Shown: positions 7,394-15,324, counted from the stretch's first letter. The stretch: DNA of 64,000 bases from Aureimonas fodinaquatilis (GCF_008369445.1 NZ_VTWH01000002.1:868001-932000), one strand, 5' to 3'. Program-made: numbers and translations. The notes: generated by a model from the sequence alone, not told the origin.

Positions 7394-7776
7394 TGAAAAC
7401 GCCCATGATCAACAACCCGCACGGCGGCAGGGACGTGAAGGAATGGATCGGATCCAGTCCGAATGCGCAGATCCCGCAATACGTGCGTGACCGTGTTCTC
7501 CTTCGGTTTGGTGGCTGTTGCGCGCTCACAGGCTGGAAGCTGCGAAAAGGCGAATACGACATCGACCACGAGAAGGCCTTGGCAGACGGTGGCGAGCACC
7601 GCGAGAGCAATCTCAGGCCGGTCTATCGCCCTGCCCACCGAGAGAAGACCTCAGCCGAAAACAAACTGCGGGCCGATGCTGATCGCAAAGGCCGCAAGCA
7701 CCGTGGCGAGTGGCCAAAGTCCCGCCGCCCAATCCCCATCCGACCATTCCAATCATCAAGGGAGACGCAACCATGA
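7393..7776 (+). CDS. HNH endonuclease
   Basis: A 127-residue protein with an HNH nuclease core: a CCALTGW knuckle at residues 42-48, YDIDHEKALADGGEHRESNL (Asp58-His59, Asn73) and RPAHREKTSAEN (His82). The final 35 residues are very basic. Many phage HNH proteins near the packaging or recombination genes cut DNA; here it sits between ninB and microproteins. Only one clear zinc-knuckle cysteine pair is seen. It may process recombination intermediates or be a homing-type endonuclease; the substrate is unknown. Confidence 0.82.
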   Translation: MKTPMINNPHGGRDVKEWIGSSPNAQIPQYVRDRVLLRFGGCCALTGWKLRKGEYDIDHEKALADGGEHRESNLRPVYRPAHREKTSAENKLRADADRKGRKHRGEWPKSRRPIPIRPFQSSRETQP

Positions 7777-7883
7777 TTACCGCATGCCTCCTGCTCATCC
7801 CGCCATACGTCGCCGCCGTCGCATTTCTCTGCGGTCTGGCTGGCTTCAACAACCGTCCAGCTCGCACAGGAGCAAAGCCATGA
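7773..7883 (+). CDS. Phage microprotein, hydrophobic (36 aa)
   Basis: A 36-residue frame starting MITACLLLIPPYVAAVAFLC, followed by a short basic tail. It is joined by ATGA overlaps to the HNH gene before it and the next gene after it, and a GGGAG site lies upstream. It is predicted to be a single membrane helix. Function unknown. Confidence 0.5.
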   Translation: MITACLLLIPPYVAAVAFLCGLAGFNNRPARTGAKP

Positions 7884-8191
7884 CACAAGCAAAGCACACG
7901 CCGGGGCCATGGAAAATCATCGCAACTAATGTCAGCTTTACGATTGTTGGGGCGGATGGCGTCCACGTCATGAAAACATCGTGGCACGGTCATGTTAGAG
8001 AACATTATCCACTAATGGCCGAAGCGTTGGTAAACATCACGTTGGCAAGCGCTGCGCTTGAGTTGCTAGCCGTAGCAAAAAGGCTTGAATACGCTGCGAG
8101 GATGGAGCCGGGGAAAGATAGGCTGGCCGCGTTTCAAACCGTGGCAGAGGAAGCCCGCGCAGCTATCGCAAAAGCGGAGGGCCGGCCATGA
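7880..8191 (+). CDS. Unidentified phage protein (103 aa)
   Basis: A 103-residue protein starting MTQAKHTPGPWKIIATNVSF. The TPGPW opening is typical of small phage proteins of unknown role, often found with an N-terminal mini-domain of the form HTPGPW. The rest is helical and Ala-rich, ending in EEARAAIAKAEG. It is coupled by ATGA overlaps to both neighbours. Confidence 0.6.
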   Translation: MTQAKHTPGPWKIIATNVSFTIVGADGVHVMKTSWHGHVREHYPLMAEALVNITLASAALELLAVAKRLEYAARMEPGKDRLAAFQTVAEEARAAIAKAEGRP

Positions 8192-8799
8192 GGCTCGCGA
8201 TCATCCTTACCGGCATCGTGCTGGCATCCCCGGCTTTGGCCGAGAACTATCCGCCCAAGCCTGTCGAGCAGCCCAAGCAGACACTGGTGCAGAAGTGGTT
8301 CAGCAAGAACCAACAGTCTCAGCACCAGGCGCAGATTCAAAGTCAGGGTCAGGCCCAGCAGCAGAGCGCGTCGGCCAATGCGACCGGAGGCAATGCTGCC
8401 GCATCAGCCAACAACGGAGGCGTAAATGTCACGTCGAAAAACGTCACGGTTGTCGCGCCGTCCATCAGCGGCAATGGCGACACGAATGCGGTATCGGTCG
8501 GAACACCGTTCGGCGCGCTCGGATTTGCCCTGCCAACAGTCGGATATCGATCAGGCCAGGCCGCAGGAAACATCATTGCCATCGGCAACGACCGCGCCCT
8601 GCTCTACACACAATGCAGCATCCGAGAAGCACACGCAACGCTTATGCTCAAAGGCGTCCGCTGCGATCTTGCGAGAGCTGGACGTTATCAGGAGCTGGCC
8701 GCTTACGAAGCGTCATTGAAGCCGGTTGCCGTCAAGAGAGCCCCTGCGAAAAAGAAGGTGCGCAAGGCGAAAGCCAAGCCTGCATGTGGCTGCAAATGA
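8188..8799 (+). CDS. Exported phage protein with Gln/Ser/Asn-rich segment
   Basis: A 203-residue protein with an N-terminal signal peptide (MRLAIILTGIVLASPALAEN, cleavage after ALA about residue 18). A Gln/Ser/Ala-rich low-complexity stretch (residues about 40-85) precedes a Gly/Asn-rich part, a Cys-containing helical region and a Lys-rich tail ending CGCK. It should act in the periplasm or outside the cell. Similar leaders occur in proteins of unknown function in rhizobial prophages. It shares ATGA overlaps with both neighbours. Confidence 0.6.
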   Translation: MRLAIILTGIVLASPALAENYPPKPVEQPKQTLVQKWFSKNQQSQHQAQIQSQGQAQQQSASANATGGNAAASANNGGVNVTSKNVTVVAPSISGNGDTNAVSVGTPFGALGFALPTVGYRSGQAAGNIIAIGNDRALLYTQCSIREAHATLMLKGVRCDLARAGRYQELAAYEASLKPVAVKRAPAKKKVRKAKAKPACGCK

Positions 8800-9482
8800 G
8801 TTCGCTCCGCATCCTTATCGGCTGCGAAACCTCTGGCATTGCCCGACGCGCGTTTTCAGCACTGGGGCATGATGTCTGGTCATGTGATCTGGAGCCCGCA
8901 GAAGACGGCAGCAACCGGCATATCGTCTGCGATATCCGAGGCGGCATTCTGAATGACGGATGGGATTTGCTGGCAGTCATGCATCCGCCCTGCACCCGGC
9001 TTTGCCGGTCCGGCAGACGCTGGATGAGTGGCCCCGGCAAGTGGACGCCACCCGGCAAGCTACCGGCAGGCAGGACATGGGAAAGCATGCGGGACGAATT
9101 CGAAACCGGCGTCGATATCTTCGTCACCTGCTGGAATGCACCGATTGATCGCGTTGCCATCGAAAACCCGGAGATGAACGACCTTGCGAAAGATCGCATG
9201 CCGGCAGACCTGCCAGCGCCCCAGATGGTCCAGCCGTTCTGGTTCGGGCAACCCGAATACAAGGCAACCGGCTGGTATCTGCGCGGCCTGCCTGAACTTA
9301 CCGCAACAGATCAACTGGGCGAGCCGGAACGTAACTCGGACGAATGGAAACAATGGAACCGGGTGCACCGGATGCCACCAGGACCGGAGCGAGCACGGCT
9401 TAGAAGCCGAAGCTTCCCCGGAATGATGAACGCAGCCGCACAGCAATGGGCCGGGCCAGCAATTGAGGAAATCGCAGCATGA
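8796..9482 (+). CDS. Degenerate C5-cytosine methyltransferase-like protein
   Basis: A 228-residue protein. Residues 5-35 (LRILIGCETSGIARRAFSAL, then WSCDLEP) resemble SAM-binding motifs I-II of DNA C5 methyltransferases, HPPC at 63-66 resembles the catalytic Pro-Cys motif, and ENPEM at 123-127 the ENV motif VI. The target-recognition domain and later motifs VIII-X are not visible, and the protein is about half the size of an active enzyme. It may be a non-methylating relative or an accessory enzyme; assignment rests on motif order only. The ATG at 8796 overlaps the preceding stop. Confidence 0.6.
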   Translation: MSSLRILIGCETSGIARRAFSALGHDVWSCDLEPAEDGSNRHIVCDIRGGILNDGWDLLAVMHPPCTRLCRSGRRWMSGPGKWTPPGKLPAGRTWESMRDEFETGVDIFVTCWNAPIDRVAIENPEMNDLAKDRMPADLPAPQMVQPFWFGQPEYKATGWYLRGLPELTATDQLGEPERNSDEWKQWNRVHRMPPGPERARLRSRSFPGMMNAAAQQWAGPAIEEIAA

Positions 9483-9559
9483 CCACAGACACAAAGCCAT
9501 TGGCTGTGAGTGACGCGGAACTGAAGCGGTCTTTCTCTATTCTGGAGGCTGGGGAATGA
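9479..9559 (+). CDS. Very short phage frame (26 aa)
   Basis: A 26-codon frame (MTTDTKPLAVSDAELKRSFS and six more residues) linked by ATGA overlaps at both ends. It may be translated only to carry ribosomes from the methyltransferase-like gene to the next gene. No function is claimed. Confidence 0.35.
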   Translation: MTTDTKPLAVSDAELKRSFSILEAGE

Positions 9560-9741
9560 GTAGGCGTCCTGCAATCGTCACTCAGGCCGATGTGGCGCGG
9601 ACAATTCGCGCTGCAAAGCAGGCTGGCGCGGTCAATGTGGAAGTCCGCCCTGATGGCACACTCTTGGTTCACCTCGACAAGAGCACAGTCCCGCTTAGCC
9701 AGTCTGAGAAGATTGAGCACAAGCGGGAGATCGTGCTGTAG
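9556..9741 (+). CDS. Small phage protein before the integrase (61 aa)
   Basis: A 61-residue protein with a helical DNA-binding-like start (TQADVARTIRAAKQAGAVNV) followed by EVRPDGTLLVH. Small proteins of this form often precede integrases in rhizobial prophages, where they could be excisionase-like or regulatory, but no Xis family is recognised. Its stop at 9741 is seven bases before the integrase ATG. A GGAGG ribosome site lies 9-13 bases upstream of the start. Confidence 0.6.
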   Translation: MSRRPAIVTQADVARTIRAAKQAGAVNVEVRPDGTLLVHLDKSTVPLSQSEKIEHKREIVL

Positions 9742-9748
9742 GTTACAA

Positions 9749-10774
9749 ATGACCCGCCCCCGACCGCCTTACCTAATGCGTGAAAGAACGCGTCACGGCA
9801 AAGTGGTGTGGTATGTCCGCAAGGGCGACGGGCCGCGTATAAGAATTCCGGGTGAATACGGTTCTGGCGAATTCACCGAAGCTTATCACGCTGCAATCTC
9901 TGGACAAAGCCCCGCATCGAAGAAGGCACAATCTGATACGTTAGAGTGGCTGATCACCCGCTACAGAGAAACGAGCGCTTGGCTGACCCTGGCTGCTGCC
10001 ACCCGTAGACAGCGGGAAAACATCTTCAAGCACGTCATTGATAAATCAGGCCATGAGCGCTTCGCAGATATCACCAGAAGCCACATGGTCGCCGGACGTG
10101 AAAGACGAGCGTCAACCCCAGCACAGGCACGTAATTTTCTAGATGCCATGCGCGGGGTTTTCCGATGGGCTCTCGACGCAGGAATGATCGAAGTTGATCC
10201 GACCGCTGGAGTGAAAAATATAGCCAGAGTGAAAGGTGAAGGCTTCGAAGTGTGGACGGAGGATGAGGTCGCGCAGTATGAGCAGCGCTGGCCCATTGGC
10301 ACGAAGGAGCGTGTCTGGCTTGATGTGATCCTCTACACAGGGTTGAGACGCGGCGACGCGGTCCGAATAGGCAAGCAGCATGTGCGTGACGGTGTCGCTT
10401 CAATCAAAACGGAAAAAAGTCGGTACACGATAGAAGTTACGATACCGATTTTGTCGACGCTTCAAGCAACCCTTGATGCAGGTCCAACCGGTGATCTGGC
10501 TTTCATTTGCGGAGACAAAGGGCAGCCTTTGACCAAGGAATCATTTGGCAACGTCTTTCGGGAGGCCTGCAGAAAAGCAGGCGTACAGAAGTCTGCACAT
10601 GGTGTCCGTAAAATCGGCGCAACACGAGCGGCTAATGCCGGGGCAACTGTTGCCGAACTGGAGGCATTATTTGGTTGGCAGGGTGGTGCGATGGCTTCCC
10701 TCTACACACGATCAGCAGATCGAAGAAGGCTCGCAAAAGGGGCGATTAACAAGCTCGATAGAGGCACGAACTGA
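9749..10774 (+). CDS. int: Tyrosine recombinase (prophage integrase)
   Basis: A 341-residue integrase. The catalytic domain is in the C-terminal half: TGLRRGD (Arg200), HGVRK (His284, Arg287), FGW with Trp310 in the usual His/Trp position, and the nucleophile Tyr319 in ASLYTRS. The N-terminal half holds an arm-type region and a SAM-like core-binding domain. The ATG at 9749 is chosen because the longer open frame runs through the 9556-9741 gene. It ends 88 bases from the tRNA-Leu 3' end, the expected attachment site. All catalytic residues are present, so it is probably active. Confidence 0.93.
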   Translation: MTRPRPPYLMRERTRHGKVVWYVRKGDGPRIRIPGEYGSGEFTEAYHAAISGQSPASKKAQSDTLEWLITRYRETSAWLTLAAATRRQRENIFKHVIDKSGHERFADITRSHMVAGRERRASTPAQARNFLDAMRGVFRWALDAGMIEVDPTAGVKNIARVKGEGFEVWTEDEVAQYEQRWPIGTKERVWLDVILYTGLRRGDAVRIGKQHVRDGVASIKTEKSRYTIEVTIPILSTLQATLDAGPTGDLAFICGDKGQPLTKESFGNVFREACRKAGVQKSAHGVRKIGATRAANAGATVAELEALFGWQGGAMASLYTRSADRRRLAKGAINKLDRGTN

Positions 10775-10782
10775 AATCCTAT

Positions 10783-10815
10783 CCCCGCACCTTTTATGAT
10801 CTTCCCCGCACCTTT
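10783..10815. repeat. Direct repeat between integrase and tRNA (possible arm sites)
   Basis: CCCCGCACCTTT occurs twice in the same orientation, at 10783-10794 and 10804-10815, 21 bases apart, in the 88 bases between int and the tRNA-Leu 3' end. Tandem repeats of this size next to an att site are what integrase arm-binding or Xis/IHF sites look like. That role is inferred. Confidence 0.45.
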
Positions 10816-10862
10816 AAAAAAGCGCTGATAAATCAATAGCTTATGAGGGAGAAAAACACGAA

Positions 10863-10947
10863 TGGTGCGGTCGAGAAGACTCGAACTTCCACGGGTTGCC
10901 CCACAGCGACCTCAACGCTGCGCGTCTACCAATTCCGCCACGACCGC
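10863..10947 (-). tRNA. tRNA-Leu(GAG), prophage attachment site
   Basis: An 85-base tRNA read on the minus strand. The acceptor arm GCGGTCG pairs with CGACCGC, followed by discriminator A and an encoded CCA. The anticodon arm CAGCG-TTGAGGT-CGCTG gives anticodon GAG for Leu, and a long variable arm, as expected for a class II tRNA, is present. The 3' end faces the phage integrase, so the element probably uses this end as attB and restores it on integration. The second copy of the tRNA end would lie outside the window. Confidence 0.97.
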
Positions 10948-11112
10948 ACGCCGTGTTCCGGCAGCTTTGCCGGCGCCAGTCTTTCGACCGGTGGCGGGCA
11001 TGTAACAAAGCCACGGCATTGGCACAAGCCCCTCTCTGCCCTTCCCTTGATCTTTTCTATAAATAACGTTGGAACACTTCCGAAAATCGCACAATCGCAT
11101 TAGATATCCGGC

Positions 11113-11862
11113 ATGGACGATCACCAGACTTCATTGCATTCAGCCCGGTTGAACACCCTGCCGGTTACGTTTTTGCCGCTGCAGGAATCAGCCCCTGTTC
11201 GATGGTTGATTCGTGATGGCCTGACGCAGTATCAGGACTCACTGGCTTTCATGGAAAAGACGGTGGCGGAGATTGCTGCCGGGACTGCGCCCGAAACGGT
11301 TCTGCTTCTGGAGCATCCGCCCCTCTATACCTCGGGCACCAGCGCCCACGCTGCCGATTTGACGGAGCCTAACCGCTTTCCGGTTTATGAGGCAGGACGT
11401 GGCGGTGAATACACCTATCACGGCCCGGGCCAGCGGGTTGCCTATGTCATGCTGGATCTGAAACGCCGCAACCCGGATATTCGTGCCTTTGTCAGTGCGT
11501 TGGAACAATGGATCATCCGCACGCTGGCCGACTTTCAGATACGTGGAGAGCGCCGGGAAGAAAGAGTTGGAGTGTGGGTTTCACGGCCGGAACGCCCCGC
11601 AACGGCAAACGGAATGCCGGCGGAGGATAAGGTTGCCGCGATTGGCATAAGACTGCGGCGCTGGGTGACCTTCCACGGCATAAGCCTGAACATTGATCCG
11701 GACCTCTCGCATTTTTCCGGCATCATCCCCTGCGGCGTACGCGACTTCGGAGTTACCAGCCTGACCGATCTTGGAATTCTTGCCTCTACCGCAGAGGTGG
11801 ACATTGCCTTGCGCCGGAACTTTGAGGCGATATTTGGCGCAACGGAAACAAGCACGGAATGA
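11113..11862 (+). CDS. lipB: Lipoyl(octanoyl) transferase LipB
   Basis: A 249-residue enzyme that moves octanoyl groups from acyl carrier protein to lipoyl domains of dehydrogenases and the glycine cleavage system. Family signatures are [20 protein letters not shown], the [13 protein letters not shown] loop, catalytic Lys173 in [13 protein letters not shown] and Cys207 in GIIPCG. It is cytoplasmic and of normal length. Its stop overlaps the start of the next gene by four bases. Confidence 0.96.
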   Translation: MDDHQTSLHSARLNTLPVTFLPLQESAPVRWLIRDGLTQYQDSLAFMEKTVAEIAAGTAPETVLLLEHPPLYTSGTSAHAADLTEPNRFPVYEAGRGGEYTYHGPGQRVAYVMLDLKRRNPDIRAFVSALEQWIIRTLADFQIRGERREERVGVWVSRPERPATANGMPAEDKVAAIGIRLRRWVTFHGISLNIDPDLSHFSGIIPCGVRDFGVTSLTDLGILASTAEVDIALRRNFEAIFGATETSTE

Positions 11863-12302
11863 TCATTTACATTGATGCCGACGCATGCCCCGTAAAAGAC
11901 GAGGTGCTGGAAATAGCCAATCGGTATGAGCGCGATCTGGTCATGGTTTCCAATGGCGGCATTCGCCCTTCCCGCTATCCCGGAGCGCGCATTGTGGTTG
12001 TTTCCGACGGAGCCGATGCGGCCGATGACTGGATTGTGGAGAATGTTGCGGCGGGCGATGTTGTTGTCACAGGCGACATTCCGTTGGCCGCTCGGGCACT
12101 GGAACAATCCGCCCATGTGTTGGGGCCGAACGGCCGCCCCTTCACCAATGAATCCATCGGAGCGGCCCTGTCTATCCGTGCATTCAACCAGCATTTGCGC
12201 GAAACTGGAGAAAGCAAGGGGTTCAATGCGGCCTTTACTTCAGCCGATCGCGCCCGATTTAAACAGGAACTGAACCGACTGGTGATGCCACAGAATCGAT
12301 AG
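11859..12302 (+). CDS. YaiI/YqxD (UPF0178) family protein
   Basis: A 147-residue protein of the UPF0178/DUF188 family. It begins [20 protein letters not shown] and contains [11 protein letters not shown] and [10 protein letters not shown], conserved in the family and similar to PIN-like nuclease folds. The acidic [11 protein letters not shown] motif could bind metal. Function is not established. It is coupled to lipB by a four-base overlap. Confidence 0.9.
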   Translation: MIIYIDADACPVKDEVLEIANRYERDLVMVSNGGIRPSRYPGARIVVVSDGADAADDWIVENVAAGDVVVTGDIPLAARALEQSAHVLGPNGRPFTNESIGAALSIRAFNQHLRETGESKGFNAAFTSADRARFKQELNRLVMPQNR

Positions 12303-12307
12303 AGCGA

Positions 12308-13114
12308 ATGGCTGCTGAGAGAAGGTCTGTCTATCGCCACGCATTTACGACGCGGATGGCTCATTGGTTGTGGGCTGCCTGCCTGTTTTTCCTTTTGCTG
12401 TCCGGCCTTCAGATTTTTACGGCACATCCAACCCTTTACATCGGAAACCAGTCGGGTTTCTCCTTCAACAATTCGGTGTTTTCCATCGGCGCCTTTTATC
12501 AGGGCAGCGAGATGAAAGGCATTCTCAGTTTCGGGGGAATGCAGTTCGACACAACGGGATGGCTGGGCGCGGTGGAAGAGCAAGGCCGGCTTGTTGCCAA
12601 GACCTTCCCCGGCTGGCTGACCATCCCATCCTATCGCGACCTTGCGACTGGCCGAGTGGTGCACTTTTTCTTTGCATGGCTGCTGGTGGCAACATTGTTG
12701 CTGTGGTTTGTCGCCAGTGTTTTCAACCGCCATATTTCGCGCGATCTGGTGCCGCGCGGTGATGATTTCCGATCGCTTGGCCAGGATGTAGTGGATCATG
12801 CTCGGTTGAATTTCCACAAACGGTCAAGCTATGGCCCGTTGCAGAAAATGACGTATTTCGGTGTGCTGTTCGTTGCAATGCCGCTGATGGTGGCTACCGG
12901 GCTGACAATGTCGCCCGGCATGAATGCGGCCCTGCCATTTCTGGCAGATCTGTTCGGCGGGCGGCAGACTGCACGCACATTGCACTTTGTCATCATGCTT
13001 TTTCTGGTCGGCTTTTTTGCCATTCACATCATCATGGTTTTGCTGTCTGGCCCAATCAGTTCACTGCGCGCGATGATAACCGGGTGGTCCTCGGTGGAGC
13101 AGGAAAAGCCATGA
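12308..13114 (+). CDS. Cytochrome b membrane subunit
   Basis: A 268-residue inner-membrane cytochrome b of the Ni/Fe-hydrogenase/b561 superfamily. At least four hydrophobic segments are seen near residues 18-38, 108-135, 188-208 and 220-250. Histidines in RMAHWLW, GRVVHFFFAW, RTLHFVIML and FAIHIIMV are likely heme b ligands. It starts six bases after the previous gene and overlaps the following molybdoenzyme gene, so the pair probably forms one complex, with this subunit exchanging electrons with the quinone pool. Confidence 0.82.
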   Translation: MAAERRSVYRHAFTTRMAHWLWAACLFFLLLSGLQIFTAHPTLYIGNQSGFSFNNSVFSIGAFYQGSEMKGILSFGGMQFDTTGWLGAVEEQGRLVAKTFPGWLTIPSYRDLATGRVVHFFFAWLLVATLLLWFVASVFNRHISRDLVPRGDDFRSLGQDVVDHARLNFHKRSSYGPLQKMTYFGVLFVAMPLMVATGLTMSPGMNAALPFLADLFGGRQTARTLHFVIMLFLVGFFAIHIIMVLLSGPISSLRAMITGWSSVEQEKP

Positions 13115-13893
13115 AGCACAAACCAGCCCGACGCCGATTTTTAACGGGTGGAGCGGCGTTTTTCGGCGCAATGCCACTCAGCGGCTGTTTTGACGCGTCG
13201 GTACAGCGGGATAGCACCACACGCACTATTCTGGAATCCGCCAACGATCTGACATATCGCGTGCAGCGTTTGCTTTTGGGAACGAATTCGCTGGCGCAAG
13301 AATTTTCCGCCAGTGAAATACGTCAACCCATGCGACCGAACGGCGTCACCAACCCGCAGGACAGCGAGTACCTGACACAGGTAGCAAGCGATTTCAGCAA
13401 TTACCGGCTGACAGTGGGTGGCATGGTTGCCCAACCGCTCAGCCTTTCACTTGAGCAATTGCAGGGAATGCCAAGCCGCACCCAGATTACGCGGCATGAT
13501 TGTGTGGAGGGCTGGAGTTGCATTGCCATGTGGACCGGCACCCCGCTGGCGGCAATTCTGGACATGGCGCAACCGGCTGACAATGCGCGTTATGTGGTAT
13601 TTTCATGCTTCGACACGATGGAATCCGGGCTTTCCGGTCCTGTGCGTTATTACGAGTCCATAGATATGCTGGATGCTCGCCACCCACAGACGATATTGGC
13701 CTATGCAATGAATGGACAGCGGTTGCCGGTTGCCAATGGCGCGCCTCTTCGGGTTCGGGTGGAGCGGCAGCTTGGCTATAAAATGGCCAAGTATATTCAC
13801 ACCATAACGCTGGCGGACTCCCTGCAACCGTTTGGCCGCGGCAATGGCGGATATTGGGAAGACCACGGCTATGAATGGTTTGCCGGCATTTGA
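13111..13893 (+). CDS. Molybdopterin oxidoreductase, Tat-exported lipoprotein
   Basis: A 260-residue sulfite-oxidase/MsrP-like molybdoenzyme. The N-terminus has a twin-arginine signal ending in a lipobox: ARRRFLTGGAAFF, then LSGC. It should be exported folded and lipid-anchored at the outer face of the inner membrane. RHDCVEGWSC contains the Cys that ligates molybdenum. The C-terminus (RQLGYKMAKYIHTITLADSL) fits the oxidoreductase fold. Together with the overlapping cytochrome b it forms a respiratory or repair reductase/oxidase. The substrate is not evident, and sequence does not distinguish it from MsrP. Confidence 0.85.
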   Translation: MKHKPARRRFLTGGAAFFGAMPLSGCFDASVQRDSTTRTILESANDLTYRVQRLLLGTNSLAQEFSASEIRQPMRPNGVTNPQDSEYLTQVASDFSNYRLTVGGMVAQPLSLSLEQLQGMPSRTQITRHDCVEGWSCIAMWTGTPLAAILDMAQPADNARYVVFSCFDTMESGLSGPVRYYESIDMLDARHPQTILAYAMNGQRLPVANGAPLRVRVERQLGYKMAKYIHTITLADSLQPFGRGNGGYWEDHGYEWFAGI

Positions 13894-13903
13894 CCGGGGC
13901 AGT

Positions 13904-14635
13904 CTATTCTTCCGCAGTCAGGACAATTCCAGCCGCCGCAGCGTCCGCGTGGCGGCGCCGCCGACGGTCCGCTGCCTCCTCGTCTTCGCCCCACAATTCG
14001 ATGTTCCAATCTTCATCAATCTGCGAAAGTTCAAAAGCTGCCTCCGCTGATAGGCGACCCTCCAGAACGGCAAATCCAAGAATTGCTGAACCGGTTATCG
14101 TTACCAGTTGATGTAAGGCAGCGATGACAAACGGGTCATCCAGCCTGTCTGCAATTTGCCAAAAGCCCGCCAGCGCCTCATCAGACTGGCTGATATGCAT
14201 GACGCCGGCGGTTGATCGAAATTCGTTCCCAACTCTGTCAGACGCCCATTTCACGACAGGATCCCAGCCGGATTTCTGCTTTTCAATCAGGCGTTCGGGC
14301 CCCTCTGCTCTATAGAACAGAAGGTCGGTTTCAATGTAATTCGCCAGATCCTGCTTCACCGGTTCCGGATTGGCCATCACCCCGTCAATAACCGTGTTGG
14401 CAAGACGCGTCAGCGGCATGGTTTGCGGGTTTATCCGCTCTTCCTGTGCATTCCATTCCTGCACAATCTTTTCCGCAACACGGGCATTGGTCACATGCAG
14501 AACATTGCGCGCCGGTGTACGAACAGGGCGCTCATCCAGCAGAATATTGAACCGGCCTGGCTCAGCGATCACAAAAGACGCTGTCTTGTAAAATCGCTTG
14601 GGAAGTTCAGGTGCGGCAGGGGCCGTTTGACTCAT
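13904..14635 (-). CDS. ATP12-family F1-ATPase assembly chaperone
   Basis: A 243-residue protein of the ATP12 family, which in mitochondria binds the alpha subunit during F1-ATPase assembly. Supporting stretches are FYKTASFVIAEPGRFNILLD, RPVRTPARN, QEWNAQEERINPQTMPLTRL and DTVWW-like equivalents further on. A poly-Arg segment near the end (DRRRRRHAD) is unusual. The start MSQTAP at 14635 is chosen because it overlaps the HAD gene's stop. Alphaproteobacterial homologues are common; function there is inferred. Confidence 0.9.
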   Translation of the reverse strand: MSQTAPAAPELPKRFYKTASFVIAEPGRFNILLDERPVRTPARNVLHVTNARVAEKIVQEWNAQEERINPQTMPLTRLANTVIDGVMANPEPVKQDLANYIETDLLFYRAEGPERLIEKQKSGWDPVVKWASDRVGNEFRSTAGVMHISQSDEALAGFWQIADRLDDPFVIAALHQLVTITGSAILGFAVLEGRLSAEAAFELSQIDEDWNIELWGEDEEAADRRRRRHADAAAAGIVLTAEE

Positions 14636-15324
14636 GAGAAAGTTCCAGTCCGAGAGGCTGGCGCGCCAGCCCAATTGTGCAAAAGCAGTTCAAGATGGGC
14701 AACATCTTCTGCGACGTGGGCCGCACCCGCCTGCAGCAGTTGCTCCGGCGTGCACGCACCCCACGCAACACCAAGGCCCATTGCGCCTGCCGCGCTTGCC
14801 ATAGCCATGTCAAAACTCGCATCACCAACAACCACGGTGCGCGCCGGTGCCACAGCCACCGCTTCGCAGCATTCCAGTACCATGGCCGGATCGGGCTTTG
14901 ACGGGCAGTCATCCGCCGTGCGCACAACCTGAAACAAATCTTCCAGCCCGTGAGCTTCCAGCACATTGCGAGCACCAATACGAGATTTGCCGGTCACCAT
15001 GCCGATCACAACATCATGCTGCTGCGCCAATTGCCTTACAAGGTCGGCCATCCCGTCATACAAAGGCTCGTCCACCAGCCCGGCCTGCCGGGCGGCGCGA
15101 AAGCTTTCACGGTAACGTTCAGCCAGTTCCTGCGCCTGTGTCATACTGATACCGCCCACCAGCCGATGCATTGCTTCCGGCAATGACAGGCCGATTATTC
15201 GGTGAATTGCCTCATCAGACGGCGGCGCAACGCCCTGCCTGACCAAGGCATCCCGCATGGTGCTGCAGATAACGGCAAAACTATCGGCAATTGTTCCATC
15301 ACAATCAAACAGAACCAGCCGCAT
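14632..15324 (-). CDS. HAD-family phosphatase (Gph-like)
   Basis: A 230-residue haloacid dehalogenase-like hydrolase. Motif I is LFDCDGTIADSF (nucleophile Asp near residue 6), motif II GMVTGKS, and motif III/IV VVGDASFDMAMASAAG. The intervening cap domain places it with phosphoglycolate phosphatase-like enzymes. It should act on a small phosphate ester in the cytoplasm; the exact substrate is unknown. It lies between the ATP12 chaperone (overlapping stop/start) and a pseudouridine synthase (1-base overlap), forming an operon. Confidence 0.9.
   Translation of the reverse strand: MRLVLFDCDGTIADSFAVICSTMRDALVRQGVAPPSDEAIHRIIGLSLPEAMHRLVGGISMTQAQELAERYRESFRAARQAGLVDEPLYDGMADLVRQLAQQHDVVIGMVTGKSRIGARNVLEAHGLEDLFQVVRTADDCPSKPDPAMVLECCEAVAVAPARTVVVGDASFDMAMASAAGAMGLGVAWGACTPEQLLQAGAAHVAEDVAHLELLLHNWAGAPASRTGTFS

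Larger units (their letters stand above)
1..10862. mobile_element. Right part of a temperate prophage / integrative element at tRNA-Leu
   Basis: This block runs from the window edge to the 3' end of a tRNA-Leu gene. It contains a tyrosine integrase next to that tRNA, a divergent Cro/CI-type switch with repeated operator sites, a Rha-family regulator, RecT, NinB, an HNH nuclease and many small overlapping genes. These families are typical of the early region of temperate phages. The right boundary is inferred from integrase position and tRNA orientation. The left boundary, the second att copy and any head, tail or lysis genes lie outside the window, so whether the prophage is complete cannot be judged. 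Confidence 0.88.

Noticed and set aside
8085..8783. Upstream part of a 465-codon frame running into the methyltransferase-like gene
   Set aside because: It overlaps two better-supported coupled genes in other frames; the real start is 8796.
11535..12194. A 219-codon minus frame across lipB and the YaiI-type gene
   Set aside because: Antisense to two known families; shadow frame.
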